From the NCBI RefSeq assembly GCF_026242055.1, contig NZ_JAPJDL010000031.1:1-64000 (forward strand): DNA of 64,000 bases, given 5' to 3'. The notes under the pieces were generated by a model. It did no database searches, was not told where the DNA came from, and saw nothing but the letters and a program-made list of their open reading frames with translations. The position numbers and the translations under genes were made by a program. The DNA comes from Lentzea sp. NEAU-D7 (GTDB lineage Bacteria > Actinomycetota > Actinomycetes > Mycobacteriales > Pseudonocardiaceae). This document shows positions 1 through 8,729 of the stretch, one piece after another; position 1 is the first letter of the stretch; each line of letters starts with the position of its first letter.

Positions 1-12
1 CGACGCCCTGTC

Positions 13-981
13 TCACCCCATGCCCGCCACGTCCAGCAGCGTCGTCACCAGCGCGGACGGGTCGCCGATCTCCGGCGGCAGTCCGCGCGAGGCGAACCAG
101 CCGCAGATGTTGCGGACGTCCCGGTCGAGGAACTCCACGCCGCGGGGGTTCGCGACGAGGTCGACCACCTGCGGCAGGTCGATCACGACCAGCCTGCCGT
201 CGTGCACCATCAGGTTGTACGCCGAGAGGTCGCCGTGCGTGATGCCCGCCTCGGCGAGCGTCATCAGCGTCGAGACCAGCTGACGCCACAGGTCGAGCAG
301 CTCGTCCTCGTCGGGACGGGTCTGCGCGAGCCGCGGTGCCGCGTTGCCCTCGGCGTCGCCGATGAACTCCAGCAGCAGCTCGGTGCCGCTGCGCTGCACC
401 GGATACGGCACCGGGGCGCCGATCTGCCACAGCCTGGAGAGCGCGGCGAACTCCGCGACCGTCCACTGCTCCGCGATCAGGTTGCGCCCGAACGCGGTGC
501 GGTTCGCGATCGCCCGCGTCTCGCGGGACTTCTTCATGCGACGACCCTCGAGGTACCCCGCGTCGCGGTGGAACATCCGGTGGTCGTTGCTGCGGTAGCG
601 CTTGGCGGCGAGCAGGCACGACCTGTCGCCCATCGCGCGTTCCAGCAGGAAGACGTCCGCCTCCTTACCGGTCTTCACGATGCCCAGCTCGCGGTCGACC
701 GCGGCGAGTTCCGTGATGAGCCAGTCCGGGTGCGGTTTCGGCCCCTGGTCGGCGTCACCCCAGGTGGACCAGCGATCGCCGTCCTCGGGGGTGTCCGCCG
801 AGCTGAGCTGGTCCTCGCGCACTCGTGCGACGCGCAGCTTCTCTTCTTCGGTCATGCGGCCGCGACGCGTGGGTTCCGCGTCGTCGGCCCTGCGGTTGGT
901 GCGCTTTCCCTTGCGCCGCATGGTGTCGTCGGCGCCGTCGAAAGCAGATTCGTAACGTTCGAAAAGATCGTGCTCGCGCAC
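13..981 (-). CDS. RIO-type serine/threonine protein kinase
   Basis: Predicted atypical RIO-family kinase/ATPase of about 322 residues, cytoplasmic. The first ~75 residues are basic and charged (a KGKRTNRR stretch) and probably disordered. The kinase fold follows: nucleotide-binding loop GKEADVFLL near residue 105, AAKRYR carrying the ATP-contacting lysine, the catalytic loop HGDLSAYNLMV near residue 250, and VIDLPQ as the metal-binding equivalent of DFG, all diagnostic of RIO kinases. I chose GTG at 981 because GGGAG lies 7 nt upstream; a TTG at 996 would add five residues and has no such site. Bacterial RIO proteins have no settled substrate. It is the first gene in the window and reads out toward position 1. 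Confidence 0.85.
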   Translation of the reverse strand: MREHDLFERYESAFDGADDTMRRKGKRTNRRADDAEPTRRGRMTEEEKLRVARVREDQLSSADTPEDGDRWSTWGDADQGPKPHPDWLITELAAVDRELGIVKTGKEADVFLLERAMGDRSCLLAAKRYRSNDHRMFHRDAGYLEGRRMKKSRETRAIANRTAFGRNLIAEQWTVAEFAALSRLWQIGAPVPYPVQRSGTELLLEFIGDAEGNAAPRLAQTRPDEDELLDLWRQLVSTLMTLAEAGITHGDLSAYNLMVHDGRLVVIDLPQVVDLVANPRGVEFLDRDVRNICGWFASRGLPPEIGDPSALVTTLLDVAGMG

Positions 982-1189
982 GGTGGGGTCTCCCAAGAGA
1001 TGAAGGTGACCGCCCTACTGGCGCTCTGCGATCAAACGGTGCTGATCAGGCGCGAAGGGCGGCTGGACGGGTCGCGAGTGCGGTGCCGCGCCCAAAGACA
1101 GGCTCTGACATGTCGCACCTCCTCGATCCAGCTCCGTTGTCACGCTTCGGGGAGAAGCTTGCCGCGCGCGTTTCGTGCGCGCAACCGAA

Positions 1190-1918
1190 TTAACCGGTGA
1201 TCAGGTCCGCAGTCTTCTCGCCGGTCGGCACCATCGTGAGCCCGGCCTTGCGCGCGAGCTTGACCAGGCCTTTCAGGTCCGCGGGCTCCGCGCTGGACTT
1301 CGCGATGGCCCGTGCGAGCAGACCCTTGTGCGCCTTGTTGAAGTGGCTGACGACCTTGCCCTCGCTCGTGACCACCCGGACGACGACGGCGTGCGGCATC
1401 CGCGCGAGGCTCGAATAGGCGCCGGAACGCAGGTCGACGACGAACTCGTCGGCCTCCTCGAGCACCGGCTCCAGCGCCGGCTTCCACACCGTGCGGAGGC
1501 TGCCGTGGGACGGCAGCGTGCTGCCGCCGGACAACCGGTACGCGGGCACCGGGTCACCACCGCGGACCGCGCCGAACAGCGCCGAGGCGACCGCGAGCCG
1601 CTCGTAGGCGCGTTCCTTCTCGGCCTTCTTGAGCGACGGGAAGTCCAGGTTGTCGTAGAGCACGCCGGTGTAGCGCAACAGCGCCGGTGTGGTCTCCGAC
1701 GTGCGCAGCGACGCGTTGCGGTGCACCTCGTCGACCTGGCGTTCGGAGATGTCGAGCGCCTTGAGGCTCGCCGGGACGTCCTTCGCGAGATCGGCCAGCG
1801 CGGACACCAGCTTGTCGCGCACCGGGTTGAGCTCGGGGAACGACAGCGCGTCGAGGTCGAGCGGCGCGCCCTCGCCGCCGATCGCCTTGGTCTCCGACGG
1901 GGGAAGCAGCACCAGCAC
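1190..1918 (-). CDS. yaaA: YaaA family (UPF0246/DUF328) peroxide-stress protein
   Basis: 242-residue cytoplasmic protein of the YaaA family, known in E. coli to limit intracellular free iron under peroxide stress and to have a DNA-binding fold. The N terminus MLVLLPPSETK is the family signature; other family features are the VLYDNLDF segment, the LFGAVRGGDPVPAYRL segment, and HFNKAHKG near the C terminus. Length is typical for actinobacterial members. The GTG start at 1918 directly opens the signature. A TACCCT hexamer seven bases upstream (1926-1931, minus strand) suggests a leaderless transcript. It is a monocistronic gene; 365 bp without a gene separate it from the methyltransferase upstream. 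Confidence 0.88.
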   Translation of the reverse strand: MLVLLPPSETKAIGGEGAPLDLDALSFPELNPVRDKLVSALADLAKDVPASLKALDISERQVDEVHRNASLRTSETTPALLRYTGVLYDNLDFPSLKKAEKERAYERLAVASALFGAVRGGDPVPAYRLSGGSTLPSHGSLRTVWKPALEPVLEEADEFVVDLRSGAYSSLARMPHAVVVRVVTSEGKVVSHFNKAHKGLLARAIAKSSAEPADLKGLVKLARKAGLTMVPTGEKTADLITG

Positions 1919-2096
1919 GGGTCAAAGGGTAGGGCAGTGGACGGAAACCGCTGGACCTGCGTGGTCTTCGGCGCGACGTGGACGCGCTCGGCCGTCCGCG
2001 TCGCTCGCCCATGATGCCTGGCTGCGTCCTGAGGGCGTCGTGGGCGAGCGTTGAGGCGTGCCAGCCGGAGCTGCTGTGCCGGCCGTGCCGCGTGGG

Positions 2097-2200
2097 CTGC
2101 GCGGTGGTTGGGCTGCGCGGTGGTTGGGCTGCGCGGTGGTTGGGCTGCGCGGTGGTTGGGCTGCGCGGTGGTTGGGCTGCGCGGTGGTTGGGCTGCGCGG
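2097..2200. repeat. 16-bp tandem repeat, six perfect copies plus half
   Basis: The unit CTGCGCGGTGGTTGGG occurs six times in a row without mismatch (2097-2192), then eight bases of a seventh copy. The unit length is not a multiple of three, so a translation cycles with a 48-bp period; this argues against a coding role. It is a candidate variable-number repeat. Confidence 0.95.
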
Positions 2201-2240
2201 ACCGCGCAAGCCGCGGGTCACGCCGTGCAGGGGTCGCGCG

Positions 2241-2269
2241 GCGCCTGCGTCGCGGAGCGCCTGCGTCGC
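2241..2269. repeat. Two-copy direct repeat with 16-bp period
   Basis: GCGCCTGCGTCGC occurs at 2241-2253 and again at 2257-2269 with GGA between, so the period is again 16 bp although the sequence differs from the larger array 40 bp away. Confidence 0.85.
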
Positions 2270-2283
2270 CCAGGCCGCGGTCT

Positions 2284-3039
2284 CTAGGGCGCCAGCAGCG
2301 TCAGGTAGGCGAGGCCCATCGTTCCGCGCCATCCCCGCAACCGGTAGTTGCGGGCCTTGTCGGCCTTGGCCCTGATCTCCGCGACGTGCTCGGAGTCCGG
2401 GTTGTCGCGCAGCCAGCGTTCCCAGGCGAGGCCGTGGCCGTTCTCGAACACGTCCCACTCGTCGAGGCTCGCCTGTTCCGCGGCTAGCAAGCGGAAGCCG
2501 TGGGCTTGCGCCAGGTCCACGAGGTCGGCCAGCGAGCCGTACTGGTCTCGCGGGACCGGCATGACGGCGAGCTGGGCCTCGGTGGGTTCGCGTTCCCAGA
2601 AGCCCTCGCCGAGCAGGAGCCGGCCGCGCGGAGCGAGCAGTTTCCTGGCCTCGGTGAGTGCGTTCACCGTGTGCTGCAACGGGTCTCCGCCCCACACGTG
2701 GGTCGCGCCGTTGACGATGACCACGTCGGCCGGCCTGGTCGGGCGCCATTCGGCTACGTCGGCCACCTGCAGGCTGACGCGGTCGCTCAGGCCTCGGGCG
2801 TCGGCGTTGGCTTGGGCTCGCGCGATGTCCGTGGCGTTCCGGTCCACGCCGGTGCCGCTGGCCGTGGGGGCGGCCTCCAGGGTGCGCAGGAGGAACTCCG
2901 CCCAGCCGCAGCCGAGGTCGAGCACGTGGGCGCCGTCCAGCGGCATGAGCGAACGGATGAGGCGGGCCGCTCTTTCCTCGGACAGGGGCCCGTGGAACGT
3001 CACGTCCTCGTACAGCGGTGTGATCTCTGGAGATGTCAT
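2284..3039 (-). CDS. Class I SAM-dependent methyltransferase
   Basis: 251-residue methyltransferase of the Rossmann-like class. Motif I is VLDLGCGWAEFLL near residue 40, the acidic end of strand 2 is GTGVDRNA, and later parts are VADVAEW and VIVNGATHVWGG (motif IV region). The substrate cannot be named; the C-terminal half (residues 150-251, including GWRGTMGLAYLTLLAP) resembles small-molecule methyltransferases rather than RNA or DNA enzymes. ATG at 3037-3039 is the natural start, and the gene is divergent from the GNAT gene that begins at 3126, so both promoters lie in an 86-bp space. Confidence 0.85.
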   Translation of the reverse strand: MTSPEITPLYEDVTFHGPLSEERAARLIRSLMPLDGAHVLDLGCGWAEFLLRTLEAAPTASGTGVDRNATDIARAQANADARGLSDRVSLQVADVAEWRPTRPADVVIVNGATHVWGGDPLQHTVNALTEARKLLAPRGRLLLGEGFWEREPTEAQLAVMPVPRDQYGSLADLVDLAQAHGFRLLAAEQASLDEWDVFENGHGLAWERWLRDNPDSEHVAEIRAKADKARNYRLRGWRGTMGLAYLTLLAP

Positions 3040-3125
3040 CGCACGCAGGATGGCGCTGGCGGCACGTCTCGGGCAACGCGTTATTCGGTTGTTGGGTCCG
3101 TCTCCTTTCCGTAGCGTCGATCGAC

Positions 3126-4086
3126 GTGGAACTCGTGTGGCGCCCGCTCACGATGGCGGACATCCCGGCGGTGGCCGCGCTCTACAACGCGGCCGAGGCG
3201 GTCGACGACACCGGCGAACTGTTGTCCGAAGAGGACTTCGCCCAGTCGTTCGGCGACTCCGACCTGCCCGGTGGTTCGCTGGCGGTGCTCGCGGACGGAC
3301 GGCTCGTGGCCTACGGGCTGGTCGCGTTGCGCGACAACCCCGTGGGCACGCACCGCGTCCGGCTCGACGGGATGGTGCACCCCGAGCACCGGCGTGCGGG
3401 CATCGGGCTGCGGCTCCTGCCCCGCCTCGCGGCACTCGCGCGCGACCTCCACGTCGCACGGCACCCGGCTCTGCCTCTAGCGGTGTGCACGATGGTCGAG
3501 AGCCGGTCCGAGGGGCACGTCGCACTGGTCGAGAAGCTCGGCTTCGGCGCCGACCGCCACTTCTACGAGCTGGAGGTGGCACTGGGCGAGTCACTCGCCC
3601 AGGTCCCGGTCCCGGCCGGCTACGAGATCGTGCCGTTCTCCGCGGCCCGTGACGAAGAGGTCCGCCTGGTCAGCAACGCGGCGTTCGCGCAGCACTGGGG
3701 GGTCGGTCGAACGCAGCCCCGAGGAATGGGCGGCGTCGTTCACCAACAGCTTGCGGTTCGTTCCAGAATCCTCCTTCCTGGCGTTGTCGGAGGACGACGC
3801 GGTGGTCGGGTTCGTGCTCGCGCGGCACTACCCGGTCGTCGAGGAGATGACCGGCGTCCGCGAGCTGTGGATCGGTGACGTCGGCACCCTGGAGGAGCAC
3901 CGCGGGCGCGGTGTGGCCTCCGCCCTGCTGAGCTGGACGCTGGCTCAGGCCAGGGCGAAGGGCTACCACCGAGCGGGGCTCTCCGTGGACTCGGCCAACT
4001 CGACCCGTGCGCTCGGCGTGTACGAGCGCGCCGGGTTCGAGGTGGCGCGGACCTGGATCGACTACGGGCGGGCGGAAGAGCTCTAG
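3126..4086 (+). pseudogene. Double-domain GNAT acetyltransferase interrupted by a +1 frameshift
   Basis: The gene encodes two GNAT folds in tandem, about 319 residues if intact, resembling MshD-like or other two-domain actinobacterial acetyltransferases. The first frame, from GTG 3126, carries the N-terminal domain (GMVHPEHRRAGIGLRLL) and continues to 3878 in nonsense sequence. The C-terminal domain (DVGTLEEHRGRGVASALL and VDSANSTRALGVYERAGF) is in another frame ending at 4086. The switch falls on a run of six G at 3697-3702: with five G the reading becomes QHWGSVERSPEEW and stays open. Either a sequencing error or a recent inactivation. The stop overlaps that of the convergent VOC gene (CTAG at 4083-4086). 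Confidence 0.75.
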
Positions 4087-4442
4087 AGCTCCTCGCCCGA
4101 CTGGCCGACGCAGAACTGGTTGCCGTCCGGGTCGGCGAGCACCGACCACACGAGGCCGGGAACGCTGTGCACCGCGACCTCCGCGGCGCCGAGCTCGACC
4201 AGGCGGGCGACCTCCGCCAGGCGGTCCGGCACGTGCGAGTCGAAGTGGAGTCTGTTCTTGCCCGGCGTCGCGTCCGGCACCTGCTGGAAGGCGAGCGCCG
4301 GACCGGACTCGGTCGACGGAGCGAGCACGATGAACTCACCCCAGTCGTTCTGGATCGTGGTGCCCAGGGCAGCCGTCCAGAACTCCGCGAGCTTGCGCGC
4401 GTCGCCCGTGTCGATGGTGATCATGTCAATGGTCAGCGGCAT
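4083..4442 (-). CDS. VOC/glyoxalase-like domain protein
   Basis: 119-residue protein with a single vicinal-oxygen-chelate (glyoxalase/bleomycin-resistance) fold: MITIDTGDARKLAEFW at the N terminus, LHFDSHV in the middle, and the C-terminal VWSVLADPDGNQFCV signature. Such stand-alone proteins bind metal or small molecules and have many activities, so no substrate is assigned. ATG at 4440-4442 is preferred; a TTG thirty bases upstream has no support. TAGCGT ends seven bases before the ATG (4450-4455, minus strand), a likely -10 element giving a leaderless message. Confidence 0.8.
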   Translation of the reverse strand: MPLTIDMITIDTGDARKLAEFWTAALGTTIQNDWGEFIVLAPSTESGPALAFQQVPDATPGKNRLHFDSHVPDRLAEVARLVELGAAEVAVHSVPGLVWSVLADPDGNQFCVGQSGEEL

Positions 4443-4577
4443 GGGACGGACGCTACTCAGGGGGTCTGACAATTGCGGTCACCGCAGGTCAGGGCCGGAC
4501 CGGAGCACCGCGCGCGATTTCGGGGAACGTCCAACCAGTACGCTGCTACAACTGCCCGTGAACGAGGAGCACCCACC

Positions 4578-6320
4578 GTGATCACCAGGATGTCGTCGCT
4601 GTTCCTGCGCACCCTTCGCGAGGATCCGGCGGACGCCGAAGTGCCCAGCCACAAGCTGCTGGTGCGCGCCGGCTACGTCCGCCGCGTCGCGCCGGGCGGG
4701 TACACCTGGCTGCCGCTGGGCCTCAAGGTCCTGCGCAACATCGAGGCCGTCGTCCGCGAGGAGATGGACGCCTTCGGCGCGCAGGAGATCCAGTTCCCCG
4801 CGCTGCTGCCCAAGGAGCCCTACGAGGCGACGAACCGGTGGGAGGAGTACGGCCCCAACCTGTTCCGCCTCAAGGACCGCAAGGGTGCCGACTACCTGCT
4901 CGGCCCCACGCACGAGGAGATGTTCACCCTCACCGTGAAGGGTGAGTACAGCTCCTACAAGGACTACCCGGTCACGCTGTACCAGATCCAGACCAAGTAC
5001 CGCGACGAGGCGCGTCCCCGCGCGGGCATCCTGCGCGGCCGCGAGTTCCTGATGAAGGACTCGTACTCGTTCGACCTCACCGACGAGGGCCTGAGCGAGT
5101 CGTACAAGAACCACCGCGACGCCTACATCCGCATCTTCGACCGGCTCGGCCTGGAGTACGTGATCGTCTCCGCCACGTCCGGCGCGATGGGCGGCTCGGC
5201 GTCCGAGGAGTTCCTCGCCGTCGCCGAGACGGGCGAGGACACGTTCGTGCGCAGCACCGAGTCGGGTTACGCGGCGAACGTCGAGGCCGTCGCCACGCCC
5301 GCGCCCGCCGAGCAGCCGATCGACGACAAGCCCGCCGCGCAGGTGCACCACACGCCGAACACCCCCACCATCGAGACGCTGGTGGACTTCCTCAACGCCA
5401 ACACCGACCGCAAGTTCACCGCGGCCGACACGTTGAAGAACGTCCTCGTGAAGGTCAAGCAGCCCGGCAAGGACTGGGAGCTGCTCGCGGTGGCCGTCCC
5501 CGGCGACCGCGAGGTGGACTTCAAGCGCCTCGAAGCGGCCGTGGAACCCGCCGAGGTCGCGATGGTCGACGAGGCCGACTTCGCCAAGAACTCGTTCCTG
5601 GTCAAGGGGTACATCGGTCCGGGGGCCATCCAGTCCAACGGCATCCGCTTCCTCGCCGACCCCCGCGTCGTCAAGGGGACCGCGTGGGTCACCGGCGCCG
5701 ACAAGGCCGACCACCACGTCGTCGACCTGGTGGTGGGCCGCGACTTCACGCCCGACGGCGTCATCGACGTCGCCGAGGTCCGCGAGGGCGACGCCTCCCC
5801 GGACGGCAAGGGCGTGCTGGTCGCCGCGCGCGGCATCGAGATCGGCCACATCTTCCAGCTCGGCCGCAAGTACGCCGACGCGTTCTCGCTCGACGCCCTC
5901 GGCCCGGACTCCAAGCCCGTCCGCATCACCATGGGCTCGTACGGCGTCGGCGTCTCGCGTCTCGTCGCGGCCATCGCGGAGCAGTCGCACGACGACCGCG
6001 GCCTGATCTGGCCCCGCAACGTCGCGCCCGCCGACGTCCACGTCGTGGTCGCCGGCAAGGACGAGACGCTGATGAGCGCCGGTGAGGACTTCGCGAAGCA
6101 GCTCAGCGCCAAGGGCCTCAAGGTGCTGCTGGACGACCGCAAGGCGAGCCCCGGCGTGAAGTTCGCGGACGCCGAGCTCGTCGGCATCCCGACGATCCTG
6201 GTGGTCGGCCGCGGCCTGAAGGACGGCACGGTCGAGGTCAAGGACCGCCGCTCCGGCGAGCGCGTCGAGGTGCCGGTCGCCGAGGCCGTCGAGCACCTGG
6301 TGCAGGTCGTCACCAGCTGA
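4578..6320 (+). CDS. proS: Prolyl-tRNA synthetase (bacterial type with editing domain)
   Basis: Class II aminoacyl-tRNA synthetase that charges tRNA-Pro, about 580 residues, cytoplasmic. The N-terminal catalytic part has motif 2, [20 protein letters not shown], near residue 150, preceded by the [11 protein letters not shown] segment. A YbaK-like editing insertion, which deacylates Ala-tRNA-Pro, occupies roughly residues 230-395 ([26 protein letters not shown]). Motif 3 is [17 protein letters not shown], followed by the anticodon-binding domain ([28 protein letters not shown]). The start is GTG 4578 with GAGGAG ten bases upstream. It is a single-gene unit followed by strong hairpins. Confidence 0.97.
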   Translation: MITRMSSLFLRTLREDPADAEVPSHKLLVRAGYVRRVAPGGYTWLPLGLKVLRNIEAVVREEMDAFGAQEIQFPALLPKEPYEATNRWEEYGPNLFRLKDRKGADYLLGPTHEEMFTLTVKGEYSSYKDYPVTLYQIQTKYRDEARPRAGILRGREFLMKDSYSFDLTDEGLSESYKNHRDAYIRIFDRLGLEYVIVSATSGAMGGSASEEFLAVAETGEDTFVRSTESGYAANVEAVATPAPAEQPIDDKPAAQVHHTPNTPTIETLVDFLNANTDRKFTAADTLKNVLVKVKQPGKDWELLAVAVPGDREVDFKRLEAAVEPAEVAMVDEADFAKNSFLVKGYIGPGAIQSNGIRFLADPRVVKGTAWVTGADKADHHVVDLVVGRDFTPDGVIDVAEVREGDASPDGKGVLVAARGIEIGHIFQLGRKYADAFSLDALGPDSKPVRITMGSYGVGVSRLVAAIAEQSHDDRGLIWPRNVAPADVHVVVAGKDETLMSAGEDFAKQLSAKGLKVLLDDRKASPGVKFADAELVGIPTILVVGRGLKDGTVEVKDRRSGERVEVPVAEAVEHLVQVVTS

Positions 6321-6330
6321 AGCAGGAACT

Positions 6331-6375
6331 GAACGCCGGGCACCGCGCTGGAAGTGGGCGCGGGGCCCGGCGTTC
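6331..6375 (+). terminator. proS transcription terminator hairpin
   Basis: Perfect 11-bp stem GAACGCCGGGC / GCCCGGCGTTC starting 10 bp after the proS stop, with an inner CCGCGC/GCGCGG stem. There is no long T tract, as is usual in actinobacteria. Confidence 0.75.
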
Positions 6376-6408
6376 GGCGTTGTGCGGAAAGAGCGCCGAG
6401 TTGTGTCC

Positions 6409-6429
6409 GCGTTCGGCAAGGCCGAACGC
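6409..6429. terminator. Second hairpin downstream of proS
   Basis: Perfect 9-bp stem GCGTTCGGC / GCCGAACGC with a 3-nt loop (AAG). It may back up the proS terminator; a processing or antisense role is not excluded. Confidence 0.45.
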
Positions 6430-6616
6430 CTGCTGAGCCTCGCGCGAGGAACCCGCGGGGATCCGGCCAGGCCTCGTGAAGTTGGTGTCGCGGAGCGGGA
6501 GTGGTCCGCGGACGTCATCCCGTGCGGGCACTGGTGAAGTGCCAGGAACGTCTGCGCGACGCGATCACGTTGTCGCGGCAGCTGTCATGTCGAACAGCGG
6601 CGAGCGGCGGAGTGCC

Positions 6617-6643
6617 CGCCGCCGTCCACATCGGACGGCGGCG
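6617..6643 (-). terminator. Terminator of the Gly/Gln-rich membrane protein gene
   Basis: Perfect 11-bp stem CGCCGCCGTCC / GGACGGCGGCG with a 5-nt loop, 10 bp beyond the stop of the minus-strand gene at 6653. Confidence 0.7.
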
Positions 6644-6652
6644 CGGCAGGTC

Positions 6653-7633
6653 CTACGAGGTCGGCACCAGCGAGTCGACCATCTTCTGCAGGTCGGACTC
6701 CTTGGGCAGCGGCGGGGTGGCGCCGCCACCGCCACCCTCCAGGTCGCCGTTCACGGCCAGCACGTGCAGCTTGTTGGTGCCGTTGAGGACCACGACCTTC
6801 ACCATGCCCTTGCTCGCCAGGCACTTGTTGCCGGTCTGCGTGACGGTGGCGTCGACCTGCACACCCTCGATGGTGACCTTCTTGCCGTCCTTCTGGGTGT
6901 GCTGGATCTTCACCGGCTTCGGCGTCGTCGTCGTGACCTTCGGGTCGCCGCCCGACGAGTAGTACTGCGTGGCGAGGGCCTTGGTGAACTCGGTGGCCGT
7001 GGTGTTGATGTCGCTCTTCGGGAGCAGCGTGCCGCCGTTGGTGCCCTTGGTGAACGACTTGCCCTCGCAGGTGTAGTCGCCGTAGGTGGTGACGCCGGAC
7101 AGCGAGATGCCCGCGAAGCCCTCCACCGGGATCTTGGCGTCGGCGATGATGTCCCAGTTCTTCGGGACCTCGTAGTTGAAGCCGAGCGCCGTCTCGACGC
7201 ACTGCCGGGCCTCGTCCTTCGGGCAGGCGGCGTCGGTCGGCTGCGCGGAGGTGCTGGGCGACGGGGACGGGTCGGTCGTCGCCGTCGTGCTGTCCTGGCG
7301 CGAGAGCAGGAACCAGGTGAGGCCGCCGCCGACGAGCAGCACCAGGACCACGGTGCCGAGCACCAGCCAGAGCGTCTTCTTGCCCTTCTTCGGCGGCTCG
7401 TCGTCGAAGCCGCCGTACACGCCCAGGCCGCCGTACCCGCCGTAACCCTGCTGCGGGAACTGGCCCTGGTCCCCGAATCCGCCCTGCTGGGGGAAACCGC
7501 CGGTCTGCGGGTACCCGCCGGTCTGGTAGCCGCCCGTCTGGTACCCACCGCTCTGGTGGTCACCCTGTTGCTGCTGGCCCCAGCCCTGCTGGTCGTTCCA
7601 GCCGCCCTGTCCGCCGCCACCTGGGTAAGTCAC
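6653..7633 (-). CDS. Gly/Gln-rich single-pass membrane protein with extracytoplasmic domain
   Basis: 326 residues, function unknown. The first ~80 residues are low-complexity, rich in Gly, Gln and Tyr with repeated GGYQTGGY units, presumably cytoplasmic and disordered. A basic GKK patch precedes a single membrane helix (TLWLVLGTVVLVLLVGGGL, about residues 86-105). Outside are a Ser/Thr/Pro linker and a ~180-residue domain with paired cysteines (AACPKDEARQCVE, DYTCEGKS, NKCLASKG). This architecture is common in actinobacterial surface proteins of unknown role. The start is GTG at 7631-7633. It is divergent from the next gene. Confidence 0.75.
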   Translation of the reverse strand: MTYPGGGGQGGWNDQQGWGQQQQGDHQSGGYQTGGYQTGGYPQTGGFPQQGGFGDQGQFPQQGYGGYGGLGVYGGFDDEPPKKGKKTLWLVLGTVVLVLLVGGGLTWFLLSRQDSTTATTDPSPSPSTSAQPTDAACPKDEARQCVETALGFNYEVPKNWDIIADAKIPVEGFAGISLSGVTTYGDYTCEGKSFTKGTNGGTLLPKSDINTTATEFTKALATQYYSSGGDPKVTTTTPKPVKIQHTQKDGKKVTIEGVQVDATVTQTGNKCLASKGMVKVVVLNGTNKLHVLAVNGDLEGGGGGATPPLPKESDLQKMVDSLVPTS

Positions 7634-7681
7634 GGGGAAACGGTACCTGGTGGGTCTGACAGCGACTTAATTCATCGCGCG

Positions 7682-7711
7682 TTGACTTCTGTGACGACCG
7701 GGGCGTAGCGT
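7682..7711 (+). promoter_or_regulatory. Sigma-70-type promoter for the 7752 gene
   Basis: TTGACT at 7682-7687 and TAGCGT at 7706-7711 with an 18-bp spacer, about 40 bp before the ATG at 7752, which has AAGGGG as ribosome binding site. Confidence 0.55.
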
Positions 7712-7751
7712 GCCCACTAAATTCAACGCTTGATGAACTAAGGGGTCGACG

Positions 7752-8729
7752 ATGCGCACCGTGCTGATCACCGCCGTCGCAGGTGCTGGGGTGGCGTTCC
7801 TGCTGGGGCTGCTGACGTTCGGCGTGCAGGCCACAGTGCACCCGCACGACGTCCCGCTCGCCGTGGTGGCGCCTCCGCCGATGGCGGAACGCGTCGCGAG
7901 AGCCGACTCGGCCGAGATCGACATCAGGGTCGTGTCCGCGGACGAGGCCCGGAACCTCCTGCGGGACAAGGAGGTCTACGGGGTGCTGGAGATCGCGCCC
8001 GGCCAGGCGACGATCCGGCTGAACCCGGCGGTCAACCCGTCCGGCACGCAGGTCGCCCAGCAGGTGCTGACCGGCGTCGCGCAGGGCGCCGGACTGCCGG
8101 TCGAGGTCGAGGCCGTCACGCCGACCGCCGCCGAACGCACCGCGCCGCTCGCCGCGTCCGCGCTGCTGTGGGTCGGCGGGATGATCGCCGGGCTGCTGTT
8201 CGTGGTCCTGAAGGGCGGGAGGCTGAGGTGGCTGTCGGCGGTGACCGCAGCCGTCCTCGTCACCGGTTCGACCGCGGGGCTGCTGGCGTGGTGGGGCGTC
8301 ACGTTCAGCGCGCAGGCGCTCGCGTTCCTGCTCGCCGTCGCGGTGTCGTTCGCGCTGCTGCAGGCCGGACTGTTCAAGCACCTCGGCGTCCGCGCGATGG
8401 GCGTCCTCGGCGTCCTCTACCTGATGGCGCCGGCGGTCGCGGGCCAGGTGCCCGAGCTGCTCAACCCCGTCTACAGGGCGGTCCTGTGGTCGTGGACGCC
8501 GTTCCGGTTCTCGGCGGAAGGCCTGCGCAGCCTCATGTACGGCGGCTCCGTCGGCACCGAGTGGTGGGTGTTCGGCGGGGTCGCGCTCATCGGGCTCGTG
8601 TTGCTGGCCGTGAAGAAGGCCGGGCTAGCCGGCGAGAAAGCTCAGGCGGACCGTGCGGACGGGATTGTCGACGTTGGTGTCCACCAGGCAGATGGACTGC
8701 CAGGTGCCGAGCGTCAGCACACCGCCTAG
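7752..8729 (+). CDS. Polytopic membrane protein, ABC-2/YhgE-like
   Basis: 325 residues. An N-terminal membrane helix (VLITAVAGAGVAFLLGLLTF) is followed by a ~100-residue extracytoplasmic segment (DIRVVSADEARNLLRDKEVY, GVLEIAPGQATIRLNP) and about five further helices from residue 130. The arrangement of one helix, an external domain and a helical bundle resembles YhgE/Pip-like or ABC-2 permease proteins, but no ATPase partner is adjacent. The last ~33 residues lie antisense to the end of yjbQ and look like read-through sequence, so the natural C terminus may be nearer 8630. ATG 7752 follows AAGGGG and a good promoter. Confidence 0.65.
   Translation: MRTVLITAVAGAGVAFLLGLLTFGVQATVHPHDVPLAVVAPPPMAERVARADSAEIDIRVVSADEARNLLRDKEVYGVLEIAPGQATIRLNPAVNPSGTQVAQQVLTGVAQGAGLPVEVEAVTPTAAERTAPLAASALLWVGGMIAGLLFVVLKGGRLRWLSAVTAAVLVTGSTAGLLAWWGVTFSAQALAFLLAVAVSFALLQAGLFKHLGVRAMGVLGVLYLMAPAVAGQVPELLNPVYRAVLWSWTPFRFSAEGLRSLMYGGSVGTEWWVFGGVALIGLVLLAVKKAGLAGEKAQADRADGIVDVGVHQADGLPGAERQHTA

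Larger units (their letters stand above)
1919..2283. other. Gene-free gap containing tandem repeats
   Basis: No convincing coding sequence lies between the yaaA start and the methyltransferase stop. Open frames run through here on both strands only because the repeat and the high GC content exclude stop codons. The central part is a 16-bp tandem array (2097-2200), followed by a two-copy 16-bp repeat (2241-2269). The end near 1926-1931 holds the probable yaaA promoter. Confidence 0.6.
6321..6652. other. Gap between proS and the next gene; hairpins only
   Basis: No gene recognised in these 332 bp. It contains the proS terminator (6331-6375), a second perfect hairpin (6409-6429) and the terminator of the convergent minus-strand gene (6617-6643). 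Confidence 0.6.

Noticed and set aside
2097-2200. Possible CRISPR array
   Set aside because: The repeats are directly adjacent with no spacers, and no cas gene is present.
1978-2487. Open frame through the 16-bp repeat encoding alternating Gly-Trp-Ala-rich units
   Set aside because: The repeat period is not a multiple of three, all frames are open because the unit lacks stops, and the frame runs antisense into the methyltransferase gene.
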